Positions 10,666-22,329 of a DNA stretch of 64,000 nt are shown here, piece after piece. Both the position numbers and the translations under genes were made by a program. Every line of letters starts with the position of its first letter. The stretch's first letter is position 1. This DNA is from Artemia franciscana (taxonomy: Eukaryota > Arthropoda > Branchiopoda > Anostraca > Artemiidae): contig NC_088873.1 in the NCBI RefSeq assembly GCF_032884065.1, positions 29,869,658 through 29,933,657 of the forward strand, written 5' to 3'. The notes beneath the pieces are model-generated. The model was not told where the DNA came from and searched no databases. It worked only from the letters and a program-made list of their open reading frames with translations.

Positions 10666-13600
10666 CTAAAAATAATTCAAGGTATCAATACAAAATCTAA
10701 AATAGTCCAAGCGTAAACAATGTATATTAAACAACATGATTATATAGTATACAACTAATGTAGAATATATAAAACTGAACGTGAGACAAATAATTTTGAT
10801 AAAAAAAACCAATGAGCTTGGAATAACCAATCTTTTCAATTATTTTCGGAAGAAAGATAATTCCAAAAAATGTTTTTTCTACAACGGTTTAAGACTAAGA
10901 CAATTAGCACTAATTATATCTCTTAATTCGATACAATGAATGATTTAGAAAATAGGCTCACAATATACGTCGGATATTTTCTTACATTCTTTTTTCGTTA
11001 ACAAAATAAAAAGACAATGCTTATAAATAATGGCTGGCATTTAAATCCCTGGAGTTCACCCCCCCCCAGAAATACTCCCTTGGAAAATACCCCCCGGAAA
11101 ATGCCCCACGTGCAAAAAACGGAAAATATTTCCCCCGGAAAATAACACCCACGGAAAACGATCCCCATAAAATACCCCCGTGGAAAACCCCCTTACCCAC
11201 GGAAAATACCTCCTGGAGAATATCTTCCATGGAACCCCCCTTCCAAGAAATACCCAAGTGGGAAAAACCCCACGGAAAATACCCACCCCCGGAAAATACC
11301 CTTCCCCGTGGGAAATAAGGCTTTCCAAATTCGGGATGTTTTATTTGATTTTTTTTCAAATAAAGGGGGAAGGGAATTTTTTTTCAGTAAAGGGGAAATT
11401 TTTTCAAATAGGGGGAAAGGAATTTCAGTACTTACTCAAGTTTACGCTGCGCATAACTCAAGAACAAACTAGTTTCTTCTTTAATTTCTTCATTACCTTA
11501 GGAGCAAATTTGGACAATATATTAAAAAATTAGGGGGGGGGGTAAAATATAGCAGGTCTGTGCGCAGAATGTGTTGCGTAAAATTATTCTGCATATTATG
11601 AATTAAGAAATGTTTTCTATTTTCAAGCTATCCAAATACTCTATCCCCTCCCTCCCTTATGTGCAAAAATATAGCCCAATTTACATATTTTCTATCTGTT
11701 CTTTCACTTGTCTTTGTCTTGTCTCGAGCTAAATTGAGAGAAACTACCAAAGAAACTATATTTTATGTGGGGTATTTTTCGGGGGGAGGGATATTTTATA
11801 GGGGCTGGCAAACGCTGGAGGGAGCGTAAACGCCTAGAGCCCTTATAAACATTATGAATCAGGACATGGTGAATGTGACACGGTGCTAAAAATAAGGATT
11901 GTCAAATTGGTTCAAGAGCCAAATCTCCAAGACTTAGTCGTAGTGACTTGATAAATTCGGTTTTTTCTGACTAGTTTTGGAAATGAATACATTTAAAAAT
12001 GTCAGTGTTTTCCCAAAGTGTATTATATCCTGTTTTTTTCAGCTCCAAAAATAATTTGTAATTGAAGCTTTTGATATGTGAGTCAGTTACGTCTTAGATT
12101 AATTTATGTTATATAACTTAGGAGAATAGGTGTATTGGAGCCAAGTTAAAACCATAAAATTTGAAATCCAAACAATCTGCGGTAGAAAAATTTGAACAAG
12201 CAATAGCTCGTGGTGATAGTGACTGAAACTTGTAGAATAGGAACTGGATAACACTTATGCATAAAAAATAATAATTTTTGCATAGAGATTCTACATGTAT
12301 AACAATTTACTCGGTTTAAAGTTACCCAGCAAAAGTCAATAGCCAGAGAGGTTTGCTGGGATGTTGAAAATAAGGCGAAGTGCTCACAACAGGGCATATA
12401 ACTATTATGACAGTTAGGTCTATACTATCATAGAAAGTGCAGCAGAAACTCATCTAGCAGAAGTTTTAAGCCTGTATCTAAAAAAGATTCGTCATCTTGT
12501 CTTTTTTTTGAAAAGAATAGTCACGGAGGCATTTTTATTAGAGTTTTTTTTTCTTTCAGGGTTTATCATGCCAAACTACATGTCTGAAAAATTGAGAGAA
12601 TCCTTTTTGAAACAGAAACAGAAAGTATTAGTGTCTTTTCTAATAAGAAAACAATTGTTTAACAGCAAAGTATTGTTTTCCGTTATTTTGTGGCACGAAA
12701 GCACAATTTTGCTCCTATGACAGCCAAAGAACACTTCATCAAATATTTTAGCATGGCTCATCCAATTAGTTGTCAGCAATTCGATGTCTTAAAAATTTCT
12801 GTGAATCAATGTCGGCTGGCCGTCTCAAAGACAAATGCTTCATTAGCATATTTTAAAAGAACTACAGGGAATTTCACAGGGAACTTACGGGGAAAAAACT
12901 ACAGGGAATATTTTAAAGAACTAAAATGAAATTTCCTTAAAAGTTTTGTAAACAAAAATTGGAATTCCTAAATGTATCAAGAATTCAAAAAAGTAACGAT
13001 AGATTAGTTTAAAATAAAGAAAAATATAATCTTTAGCTGATCATTAAGTAAAGTACTGTCTATTCAATACATCTACAGCATATAAAAACAACAATGGGTA
13101 AGACTTTGGGAATTTATCTAAGACAGTACATATTCTTTAAACATTAAATAATTATTTCGGCTCTATATCGAAGAGCAGTCCTCAACTATGATCATATACA
13201 GATAAAATAAGACTCACAATAAAATACAATCGTTAAAAGTAAAATGGAAATATTAAGACTGTCCTAGAATCATTATTTCAAGGAGACTCAACCAGGACTG
13301 AATGGGTAAGACTAAACTTGATGAAACTTATATATTTAAAATCAGCATTAAAATGCGATTCTTTTGATGTAGCTATTGATATCAAAATTCAATTTTTTAG
13401 AGTTTTGGTTACTATTGAGCCGGGTCGCTCCTTACTACAGTTCGTTACCACGAACTGTTTGAAAAAAAGATAAACTATTTTAGTGTCACTGAAATGATAA
13501 CTAGCCGTATCGTGAAAAGGGACATCATTTTTTTTTCTTCAAAGGGTAGGAATACTTCAAACTTCCGAACTGTTTAGAATTTTTAGCTTTTACTTAAAGA

Positions 13601-16600
13601 TAAAAATAGGTTTAAAAAAATGTTGACCAAAAAAAAGTATTTTTTTTTAGAAGGGACGAATATGTTTTCTGGTATATTAAGGCGTCTGCAATTATCTTTT
13701 TGGGACCTGATTTGCCACTGATACGACTGAACTATCTACTACATGAAAGAATTCTGCTTCACAGATGGATTCAGTCGGCGCCCTAGAGTTGTCTTACTTT
13801 GCCTGCACGTAAAATTGGGTAATAGTAACAGATTAGGGACATGTTGTAATTAAAAGTAAAACGTACCAAATAAAAATTTCAAAAAATATTCCTCATTTTC
13901 TTCTTTCGAGAAATCAGATACGGTAAGGTCAGACTCCCTGCATGCCCTCCTCGTTCCGCGGCAAGATCATAAGCTGCAGCGTCCTATAATTTTTGAGCAG
14001 CTACAGTCTTTCCTGCATCTTCCACTTTTGCATCTGCAGTAAGCTTCCAGGTTTGATGCTTCTTTACCGCTTTAGACGACCGTATCTACTCCTCCTTCAG
14101 CCATCTTCCATCAATGGTGGAGTGGATCTGGAATGCTCAGCTGAGAATGTACTGACGACAAGATCATCCATGTAGCGAATATGGCTCTTCGTATGCATGG
14201 CTCGAAGCTGTCGTCAAAAGATGACAGTCTATTCACATCTTGTTTCTGGCACCAAATGTAAGCCCTTAATACTGGTCAGAGAATTGAATCCGGCCTGTTT
14301 ACTGTACTTTTCAATGACCAGGGATTTCGATAAGTCGTAAACTTCTCTAAATGCGTCGACTGACACCTTCCCTTCTGCATCCTTGATCCGCTCCGTCACA
14401 GGCACCATTATTGAGGCAAAAGTTGGAGACTCCTTGGTGTTTAAGAAAGAGGCTTTCCCGACTCCGAAGAAAAGTTCGTTGTGTCAAACCCAGATAGACA
14501 GTGCATGAACGGAAACATAATCTGCTCCTCTTTGGACAAGTGGAATCCATCCACCAGCTTGTGTACAGGAATAATGTAAGTCAGGTACTTCAAGAAAAGG
14601 TCGCTCAGTCCTTCTGCTTGAAGCTCTTCAAAAAACACACAGGCTACTGCCACGTCTGTGTCATTGGCATGCACAAAGATACTACAAGCGTAACGGCTAG
14701 CGTACTTGGCATGCGTCATAAGGTGTTGGTCAGCCACTTCGTGGCTGGAGCACAAGCATTCTTCGTAGTCACAGTGTTCCGGTAAAGTTAGACCGCAGCC
14801 ACACTTGACCAGAGGCACTTTTAATCTCTCCTTGAACCCACCTGAGAGAAAAAGGTTGAGTGCGTTAAGAAGCTGGTCACCCATCTGCTTCCGGGTTTCA
14901 AGCAAAATTTCGAGGAGCTGGCTTTTAGACGCTGAGCTTGCAAGTATGGCATCCCATTATTCAATTGTGCTAAGAGCAGAAATCTGGAGGTTTTCCCTTT
15001 CCCTCGTCGGAGTCTGCATGCTGATTTCAAGGAGATCGACTCTTCGGTCTCTGTGAGCTTCCCAAGCAATCCGTCGCACCGATCTGCAACAATGTGGACT
15101 TAGGAATACACACTGGAAGATCATTCATCAACGATAGAAGCAATCTTTCTGCGAAGGATTTGACTGTTTCAAACCTGGCAGGCCGATGTGACCTTATCTT
15201 GGACATTGGGCTAATGATGTGTACTGTAGCTGATGTTGTTTCTTTGCATTTCAAAGTCACCGGCCAAGCTGCAAGTCATCCTTTTTTTCTTAGCCAGTTC
15301 AACAGCACAGCTATGTTCCCCGTCCTCATTTTCCAGCCAGAGGATTTCTTGGTTGATTGTTGCGAAAAATGTTAAAAAAAGGACGGAGGGAAAGTAAGAA
15401 TCTCCTTTGTGAGGATCTTTGCAACTGCTTTCTCCTTTTCTTCGCCGTAGCTCAACTGAGCAGTAATGATTCTCTTCAAGGCTGTTGCTTCAGAGCTCAG
15501 GAGATCGGTTCTAGGGAAACCCATCACTTTCTGATTTTTTCTCTCTGAAAGAAAATTTCAGATTGCAAACTTTTTCACATCGTCTTTCCTATTGCACAGA
15601 AAGTACTCAACCATCTCTTTTTCTTTTGTGGCTACGCAAGTAATATCAGAAAGAATCCTCTCATCGTCCACAACTTCTGACGTCACAATGCTCACTAGAT
15701 CGAGGTCCACTCTGCTGAACGGATTGCCACATGTAGTGAAAATGTCTCGAGCTCTATCTCGCAAAAGTTGTAATCACGTCGTCGTCGTTTGTTTTGTTTC
15801 AATGTTCTTGTGGATACGTTGACTACTTGCATGAAACCATTGCTGATGGCAGCGGAAATCCATTTGTTCTCCTATTATTCTGGCCGTCGTCTTTGCATCC
15901 TCGTTCACTGTACATTCCAGTATCTGGTCGGATCAGGTGGCCGTGAACCTGGTGTGCATTCTCTTCACTGCTAAGTATCCTTTCATGAACTTCCTGTGTA
16001 CATCAGGAAATGTTTGTGGTAAACTTCGTATGTCTGATAGGTAAGAGACATCTTGTATACTGAGGATGGTCAACCACCACCAAGTATGGCAACATCTGAG
16101 CAGTTGCTGTCAAATGAGACTCCCAGTCATCCTTATGATCGGTCCTTACAAATCTAAAGGAGTCAGTTTCACCTAGTCTCTTGTGATAATTAATTTTGTA
16201 AATTACTTTCATTAAGTCTCTTACTTCTGCCAAAAAAATGTACACTTCTTTTGTCAGCCAACTTTACAATACCAAAACTCCTTTTAAAAATTCTATTTCT
16301 TTCAATTTTTTTTATCTTCCAAATTTGCGTCATATTCTTCATTATCATCCATCAGCAAATCAGTATTTGCGTCAGAATCAGATGTTGAATCAACCTGAAA
16401 TAACTGGGTTTTTTTTATCTTGTCCTACCTGACTCACTTTTCTTTTTCATCTTCTGCTTATCAATTTCTTCCGCTTAGCTTATCAATCAACTTCCCGCTA
16501 GGTAGTAGGTTACTAAACAAAATTCCGATTATCAGGTACACTCGCTAAAAAAGTTGCAGACCCCCCAGATTCAATAATTCAAGCTTTTTTTCTTAGCTCA

Positions 16601-19600
16601 ATGTGTTTGGAATTAAGCGAGCTTTCTTTTTTAATATGAAAAAATACTTTATCTTGAAAAAATTTCGAGTTTTTAGCTTTTCTATTAGAAATTTCTTGAC
16701 AAAAATCTGATTTTTTTTTAACTGCAGTAAAAAGTGCACTATTGTTTTTGCAAATAAAAATCATATTCGTGTTGCGCCAAGTCTCTTCTTTCTATTGTTG
16801 TAAGAGTATGGTGGATTTGACCAATCTTATCTGTAAAAAATCGGAATCGTCGAACCCCATTATAAGCCAAACTTGGTGTTTTTGGCCTATATCTCAGAAA
16901 CGCCCCAACGGCAAACATGCGCCCAACGGTATTTGTTTTCAGCCTGGTCGACTACCATCGCATCCACTAATATTTGTGTACCTTCCGGCATGGGTATATA
17001 TATATATATTGCCTTAGCATCATTACTTCTTAACAAAAGTTCAGGCAAGATTGTGTGATTTTACACGCTAAAAAGGTTCATTCCTTTCACAAACTGTATT
17101 TATTAAGAATCGGAATAATTTCTTATTGCGATATTTGCCTTCTCTGCAGCTAATCTTGTAATTCTTTTGAGAGAAACCCCCAAGCACGATTTACCTACCT
17201 TATATACCAAAAATTACTTCAAAACTGAAAAAAGTTTATTTAAAAAATAATTTACGTGTTGTCTTCACATGTAATTCAAGTATAATGAATGTTCTCAATT
17301 CCGGTAAGGATTAAACCCCAGTTACTCGTCTAAGAGGGGTGTATTAAATACCACGTAGTTGGAAATTATTACATTGGTCGAACCCACCAAAATTTAGGAA
17401 GAAAACTATAGCAACACAAAAAAAGTATTGAAAAAGCATTAAAATCTAAAAAATAGCTCCACATCTTTCGATTCAGCTTAAGCAATCATATTTTTGAAAA
17501 TCCTAACCATTATGTTTTATTTAACGAAACAATTCTAGTGAACAGTGACCTAGGAATCTGGAAGATGCAGCTAGACGGCATAATTGTAAAATATTATACA
17601 TGCATGTTATGCATGCATCAATTAATAAATTAAGAGGGAATAGTCAATCCGGACTAGTCCCAGTTAAAAATTGGAATAGGATTTTGAGAATGTGCTAAAC
17701 AGCGATACAGCTGCAGGAAAAGATATAGATGAAAATGAAAAAGTTTGTGATACCTTGGATGTGAAGGAAGATTTGTTTAGTGAGGAAGAATTAGCGACAT
17801 TACTAAAAGGATTAAAAAATAATAAGGCCCCAGGTACTGATAGTATGATTAATAAGTTTCTTACTGAAGATAATGACTATAATTTATGAAAAAAGGGAAG
17901 TACCTAATGATTCTAGGAAAACCTTAATTAAACCAACGTATAAGAAAGGTGATAACAGTGAGCGTTGTAATTACCGAGGCATTAATCTGGTCTCTGTAAG
18001 TAGCAAATTACTTAGTAACATGATAATTTTTGGACTGAGAGACGCTGTAGACAAAGTTTTAAGGGATGGATAGTGCGGTTTTAGAAAAGGTAGAGAATTT
18101 GTCGACCAAGTTTTCATTATTAGGTTAATAATTGAGAAGTCCCTTCGTTGTCAACTATCTTTGGTCCTCAGTTTTATCGATTATGAGCAAGCCTTCGATT
18201 CTGTTGATAGAGGAGTGTTAGCAAAGGTCTAATCCTGAAATGGTATACCAGAACAATACATTAAATTGATTATTGTTATCTACGAGAATAATACTGCTGC
18301 AGTTAAGGTAGGAGATGAGAAATTAGGCACCTGGTTTTGTATTAAATCAGAAGTTAAGCAGGATTTCGTTCTATCCTCTTTTATGCGGATCATTTTGATG
18401 GATTTAATCTTAAAAAGCACAGGAAAGGCAATTGGAGACCACTGATTAAGATCAGTAAAGACTGGGGGAGAAGTGAAGATGTTAAAAGTTGAATAACTAA
18501 GGCTCAGGGTGTTTTTCCACAGTAAAAAAAAAATGGAAAAATAGAAAGATAAGTCTGCAAACCAAGATTAGAATATTGGGAGCCACAGTGATGACAAGTG
18601 GTCAAATATGGCTCTGAAGCATGGACGCTCCGAAAATCAGACGAAAATTTACTCGAAGTTTTCCAGAGAAATTGCCTACAGATTGTTCTGGGTACCCGGC
18701 TGACTGACCATATTTCAAAAAGTAGGTTGTACGAAAAGTGTAGTTCAATTCCACTTTCTAGGGCTATAATAAAAGAAAGGTTGAGTTAGCTAGGCCACGT
18801 TCTGCGGATGAAGGATGACAGATTGCCGAAGATTGTCCTTCTTGGCCAACCGTCTGGGGCTAAACGGAAAGCAGGTCATCCTCGTCTGGGTTGGGAGAAT
18901 GTCATAAATAAAGATTTAAAGGAAATGGAAACTTCCTTGGAGGCTGTAAAGAGGGAGACCTTGAATAGATTAGGTCGGAGGAGGAGCGAGCGTAGCTGTG
19001 TTGGCCTCAGGCGGCTTGGTGAACAGTGAGTTATTAGTAATAGTAGTAGTAGGAATCAAACGTGCAAGGGAAATGCGTAAAGAGCAAGGGATTGCGGAGG
19101 GGACAACCCATTTCATATACGGAGTAATTTCTGTTCGTTTTAAGTTTTAATGTCGCTCCTTAGTTTCAGTTTAAAAAACTAGTTTTTTTATTTAATTTCT
19201 GAACATTTTTGAATTAATGCATTTTTGATTTTGGCTCTCCGGACATAAATTATTAAAATGAAATTTTCATATTAATTCTTTTTTGGCTAAATGGCTTTCT
19301 CTTACTTTTGATCAGAAGATTTTGAGAAATAAGGGGTGGGGAAAGCGGCCTAGTTGCCCTCCAAATTTTCGGTTACTTAAAAAGGCAACTAGAGCTTTTA
19401 ATTTTTGGCGAACGATTTTATTAGTAAAAAATATACGTAACTTAAGAATTAACTTACGTAACAAACTTTTATATTCTTATTTTTTTATTATGTATATGAA
19501 AGGGTTTGTCCCCTCGTCAATACCTCACTCTTTACACTAAATCTTAAGTTTAGTCCAAATTCTTTAAGAATGACCCCTGAATCAGAAAGGCCGTAGAATA

Positions 19601-21908
19601 AATAGTTGAAATTACTAAAAATACTTTAGCTTAGAAAGCAAGTTATTTATCTCCTTCTAAATACCTCGCTCTTTATGCTAAAGTATTTTTAGAACCCCTC
19701 ATGTGCGTAATAATCTCTGTTCGTTTTAAGTTTTAATGCTACTCCTTACTTTCAGTTGAAAAAAACTTTTTAATGTTTATTTTTTCATTTGTTTTTTTAT
19801 ATTAATGCTAGAAAATCCCGCGCCCTTTTCATTGAATTTCTCTTCCCCCATCACATATTCCTCCAAGGTAAGATCCTCCCACATAGCCCCCTCTCATCAC
19901 CCCCACCCCAAAACCAAAAAAATCCCCCTGAAAACGTCTGTACACTTCCCAATAACCATTACTGTATGTAAACACTGGACAAAGTTTGTAAATTGCAGCC
20001 CCTACCCCAGGGACTTTGGAGGAGTGAGTCATTCCAAAGACATAGTTATTATGGTTTTCGACTATGCGGAACAAAATGACTGTCTCAAAATTTTGATCCG
20101 TTGACTTTGGGAAAAAAAATGAGCGTGAGAGGGGGCCTAGGTGCCCTCCAATTTTTTTGGTTACTTAAAAAGGGCACTAGAACTTTTCATTTCCGTTAGA
20201 ATGAGCCCTCTTGCGAGATCCTAGGAACACTTGGTCGATACAATAACCCCTGGGAAAAAAAACAAAAATAAACAAACAAACAAACAAACACGCAACCGTG
20301 ATCTGTCTTCTGGCAAAAAATACAAAATTCCACATTTTTGTACGTAGGAGCCTGAAATTTTTGCTACAGGGTTCTCTGATACGCTGAATGCGATGGTGTG
20401 ATTTTCGTTAAGATTATTTGACTTTTAGGGGGTGTTTCCTCCTATTTTTTAAAATAAGGCAAATTTTCTCAGGCTCGTAACTTTTGATGAAAAATATTAA
20501 ATTTGATGAAACATATATACTTAGAATCAGCATAAAAATTCAATTCTTTTGATGTATCTTTTAGCATCAAAATTCCGTTTTTTAGAGTTTCGTTTACTAT
20601 TGAGCCGGGTCGCTCCTTACTACAGTTCGTTACCACGAACTATTTGATTGTTTGAACTTTTGGTCTGTATTTCCCTTTTTTTTAAATCATTCAATATTTC
20701 TCAGGCTCGTAAATTTTGACACCTAACATTAAACATATTAATTTTATAAATTTGGACTCAGCATAAAAAAAGTCTTTTGGTATTTTAATTGTTATCAAAA
20801 TTTATTTTGCTAGAGGTCCGGCTACTATTTGGTAGAGTTGCTCTTTTACAGTTTGTTACCACGAACTGTTTGATAGTGAATAAAGAACTCCTATAAACTC
20901 TTCAAATTGATAAAATTTGGAAATCAATGCTACAGTGATGGAAAATTTGATAAGAATTTAAGGGCACGAGCAGAGATACACTGAGTGGTACAATTATGTT
21001 GTCTGTATTAAATAATTTCAACCAAAATGATAACCAGGATGCTTACTTCATTTATTGCAAGATTTTTCAACTTTTAATCATTTAATGCTTACAAGTTGAA
21101 ATTTAGTTGAAATAGTTGGAAACTAAAAGTTGAAATAGTTGGATGCTATTGCAAGAAAAGTCCAAGATATGCGCATGCAGGATTAGCCTAAAAAGGGAGT
21201 CTGTTAGAACAGCAAGTTTGTTTTTTTTTTCAGTCAATCCTCCGTTGTAAGACGTCGACGGCATAAGTTATCCCAGGTTAAAAATAATAACACATAAAAC
21301 CGTAACTAATTCGATTGTTAGGTTGCTTGGTGTGGGTAATATATTGGCCTAAAGCTGTTGCGCTTTTATATTTTATTTTGCTCAGTCAATAGATTCGTTT
21401 TGTTTGCAATGGCTTTGACTTTTTGACTTTGGCATTAAGACAGACTTTTGAATCATAGCTATTTTTTTTTTAAATATGTTGCACTGAGCAGTCACAAAAA
21501 AAGACGTACTGTTTTGTTCAGTTCTTCAGAAAAATAACAAAAGAAGTATTTCTACATCAAATTGACCCCAAAACAGCATTTTGCCAAATTTTTAAGGGGC
21601 CAAAAATTTGAGAATTGTCCCTTTTGTCTCATACCAATGACACCAGTAGCATAAATTTTGATTGGTGATGCTTACATTGAACACTATTTTCCAGCAAGAA
21701 CGGTTAACGTTCAATAGCATTGAAGCTTATAACAGGGTAATTTAGTCAACGATTTCTTTACTAGTAACCGGTAACAACATTACAGGAGTCTTTTGCATGT
21801 AGGCTCATGCAATAGGTTCTTAAAAAAAAAACTTACCTCCCAAGAAAAATTTACTTTCTGCGTCTTCATCTATAGCATCTTCACCAAACTCAATATCTTG
21901 AGAATAAA
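10568..21908 (-). CDS. Small Gly/Tyr/Arg-rich protein gene, C-terminal two exons (5' incomplete)
   Basis: Two - strand exons (21908-21837, 10665-10568) join in frame through a phase-1 intron of ~11.2 kb. The acceptor of the upstream exon is TTTTCAG, its donor is GTAAGT, and the downstream acceptor ends TAG. The joined product is an acidic segment (YSQDIEFGEDAIDEDAES, then KFFLGG) followed by a 31-residue tail of RGYGG, YRGYGGY, RRPYGGY and GYRPYG repeats ending at TAA. An AATAAA signal lies 16 bp past the stop. The composition resembles the C-termini of secreted Gly/Tyr-rich cuticular, antimicrobial or neuropeptide-like precursors of invertebrates, but I recognise no specific family. At least one upstream exon (probably signal peptide, ending in phase 1) is missing. 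The intron carries the whole 10.7-21.8 kb repeat cluster. Confidence 0.75.
11041..11330. repeat. Degenerate C-rich minisatellite (GGAAAATACCCC-type)
   Basis: About fifteen imperfect copies of (C)nGGAAAATA spaced about 14-25 bp, with 4-9-base C runs. A similar motif in the opposite sense (GGGGTATTTTTCGGGGGGAG) is at 11770, and related text is at 55770-55990. Open frames through it are artefacts. Confidence 0.8.
11440..13300. other. AT-rich intronic spacer
   Basis: It lies within the large intron of the Gly/Tyr-rich gene. A small local repeat (CTACAGGGAA..TTT near 12860-12910) is visible. No exon or known protein was found. Confidence 0.35.
13303..13462 (-). mobile_element. HPE3, hairpin-end fragment
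   Basis: About 160 bp almost identical to the end of HPE2 (TGGGTAAGACTAAACTTGAT to GTTACCACGAACTGTTTGA). Only the hairpin terminus is present. Confidence 0.85.
13930..16245 (-). pseudogene. Broken multicopy gene of the 'HEEADTR / GCDTTS / Cys-rich tail' type
   Basis: Read on the - strand in several frames. At about 16245-16003, a segment has WESHLTATAQMLPYLVVVDHP, then QYTRCLLPI (family pattern DW.LHL..V..MLPYF...H.NYARW). The region around 15764-15558 contains ARDIFTTCGNPFSRVDL. At 14905-14441 the clearest part has HEVADQHLMTHAKYA (pattern HEEADTRLLLHA..A), HANDTDVAV (pattern SSDTDVLVL), IPVH, and LSGFDTTNF (pattern SGCDTTS). At about 14200-14100 it has the GW region, and at about 14040-13935 a tail CRCKSGRCRKDCSCSK. 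Stops and frameshifts break it throughout. From memory, such proteins are abundant in invertebrate genomes in mobile-element-like copy numbers and contain a FEN/PIN-like fold. I cannot name the element class. Confidence 0.65.
16440..17655. other. AT-rich intronic spacer
   Basis: Nothing recognised apart from a short (TA)n run at about 16996-17010. Confidence 0.35.
17660..19052 (+). mobile_element. RTE-like LINE copy A (internally deleted, broken ORF2)
   Basis: It encodes RT landmarks in order, with stops and frameshifts: a LKNNKAPGTDS segment, KTLIKPTYKKGD, YRGINLVSVSSKLLSNMI, CGFRKGR, LSFIDYEQAFDSVDRG (RT motif A region) and IKSEVKQDFVLSSF (motif B). The YADD region and about 250 bp are then missing, and the frame resumes at GRSEDVKS. 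The 3' part has VVKYGSEAW-like (VKYGSEAWTLRKSDENLL), [25 protein letters not shown] and [18 protein letters not shown], ending CVGLRRLG..., a stop and a (TAG/GTA)n tail. Canonical RTE elements share this layout. The clade is from family knowledge, not a tree. Confidence 0.85.
19076..20647 (-). mobile_element. HPE4
   Basis: The hairpin end is at 20647 (TCAAATAGTTCGTGGTAACG on the - strand, one stem base changed). The palindrome end is truncated to a single arm near 19076, a few bases from the LINE A tail. The internal hairpin is at 19613-19692. Confidence 0.85.
20690..20873 (-). mobile_element. HPE4b, older diverged hairpin end
   Basis: TTCTCAGGCTCGTAAATTTT ... GTTACCACGAACTGTTTGA repeats the terminal part of HPE4 with many substitutions. 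It directly abuts HPE4, so two HPE termini of different age lie in tandem. Confidence 0.75.
20880..21830. other. Intronic spacer before the acidic exon
   Basis: AT-rich, with no repeat family or exon recognised. A local duplication of AAATAGTTGGA is near 21110-21145. Confidence 0.35.
21837..21908 (-). CDS. Gly/Tyr-rich protein gene, acidic internal exon (24 codons)
   Basis: Bounded on the - strand by TTTTCAG (plus-strand 21909-21911 is CTG) and a consensus GTAAGT donor (plus-strand ACTTAC at 21831-21836). Only one frame is open: two leading bases, then YSQDIEFGEDAIDEDAESKF, then FLG plus one base. The E/D-rich stretch could be a propeptide or linker. The preceding exon must end in phase 1. 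I searched the nearby sequence to the right by eye and found no convincing signal-peptide exon. Confidence 0.7.
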
Positions 21909-22051
21909 CTGAAAAGAAAGTCGAAAAATGAGTAGGCCACTTTCTTGAAACACTCTAAACAATTTTATGATCTGATCATTAATGTACATTTTTCTGATGA
22001 GATGATTATAAAATGACGATGGTAACTCTAAAAGTCAAATATTCAGCGGTT

Positions 22052-22328
22052 AGTAGTGGTTAGCACCCTAGACTTGACATCCTAAGGACAGGGTTTCGAG
22101 TCCTGGTATTGCTGATTATTTTATTTATAGCTTGCGTAAGCTCAGCCAGAGCCGACCCAGCTCTAAATGGCTACCTGGAGAAATCTAAGGGAAGGCTCTG
22201 GAAGTGTTGGATGATTTGCCCACAACCGCGCATTCCACACCCGTCCAAAGGCCAAAAAAATAGGAGATCCGCATCTGCGCTACGCACACCGTTTGTCATC
22301 ATGCGAAAAAAGCAAGTAAGTAAATATT
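22052..22328 (+). mobile_element. tRNA-derived SINE, copy 1 (full)
   Basis: The head has a tRNA-like A box (AGTGGTTAGCACCCTAGACT) and a B box (GGGTTTCGAGTCC) about 35 bp later. The body reads AGCCAGAGCCGACCCAGCTC, TAAATGG.TACCTGGAGAAAT, GGATGATTTGCCCACAACC, GCGCATTCCACACC and GGAGATCCGCATCTGCGCTA. It ends ATGCGAAAAAAGCAAGTAAG with an AAGT-type tail. The short frame in it (SSARADPALNG) is not a protein gene. Confidence 0.85.
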
Positions 22329-22329
22329 A

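Noticed and set aside
11021-11533. 112-, 90- and 117-codon frames over 11.0-11.5 kb
   Set aside because: They come from the C-rich minisatellite, and both strands are open for the same reason.
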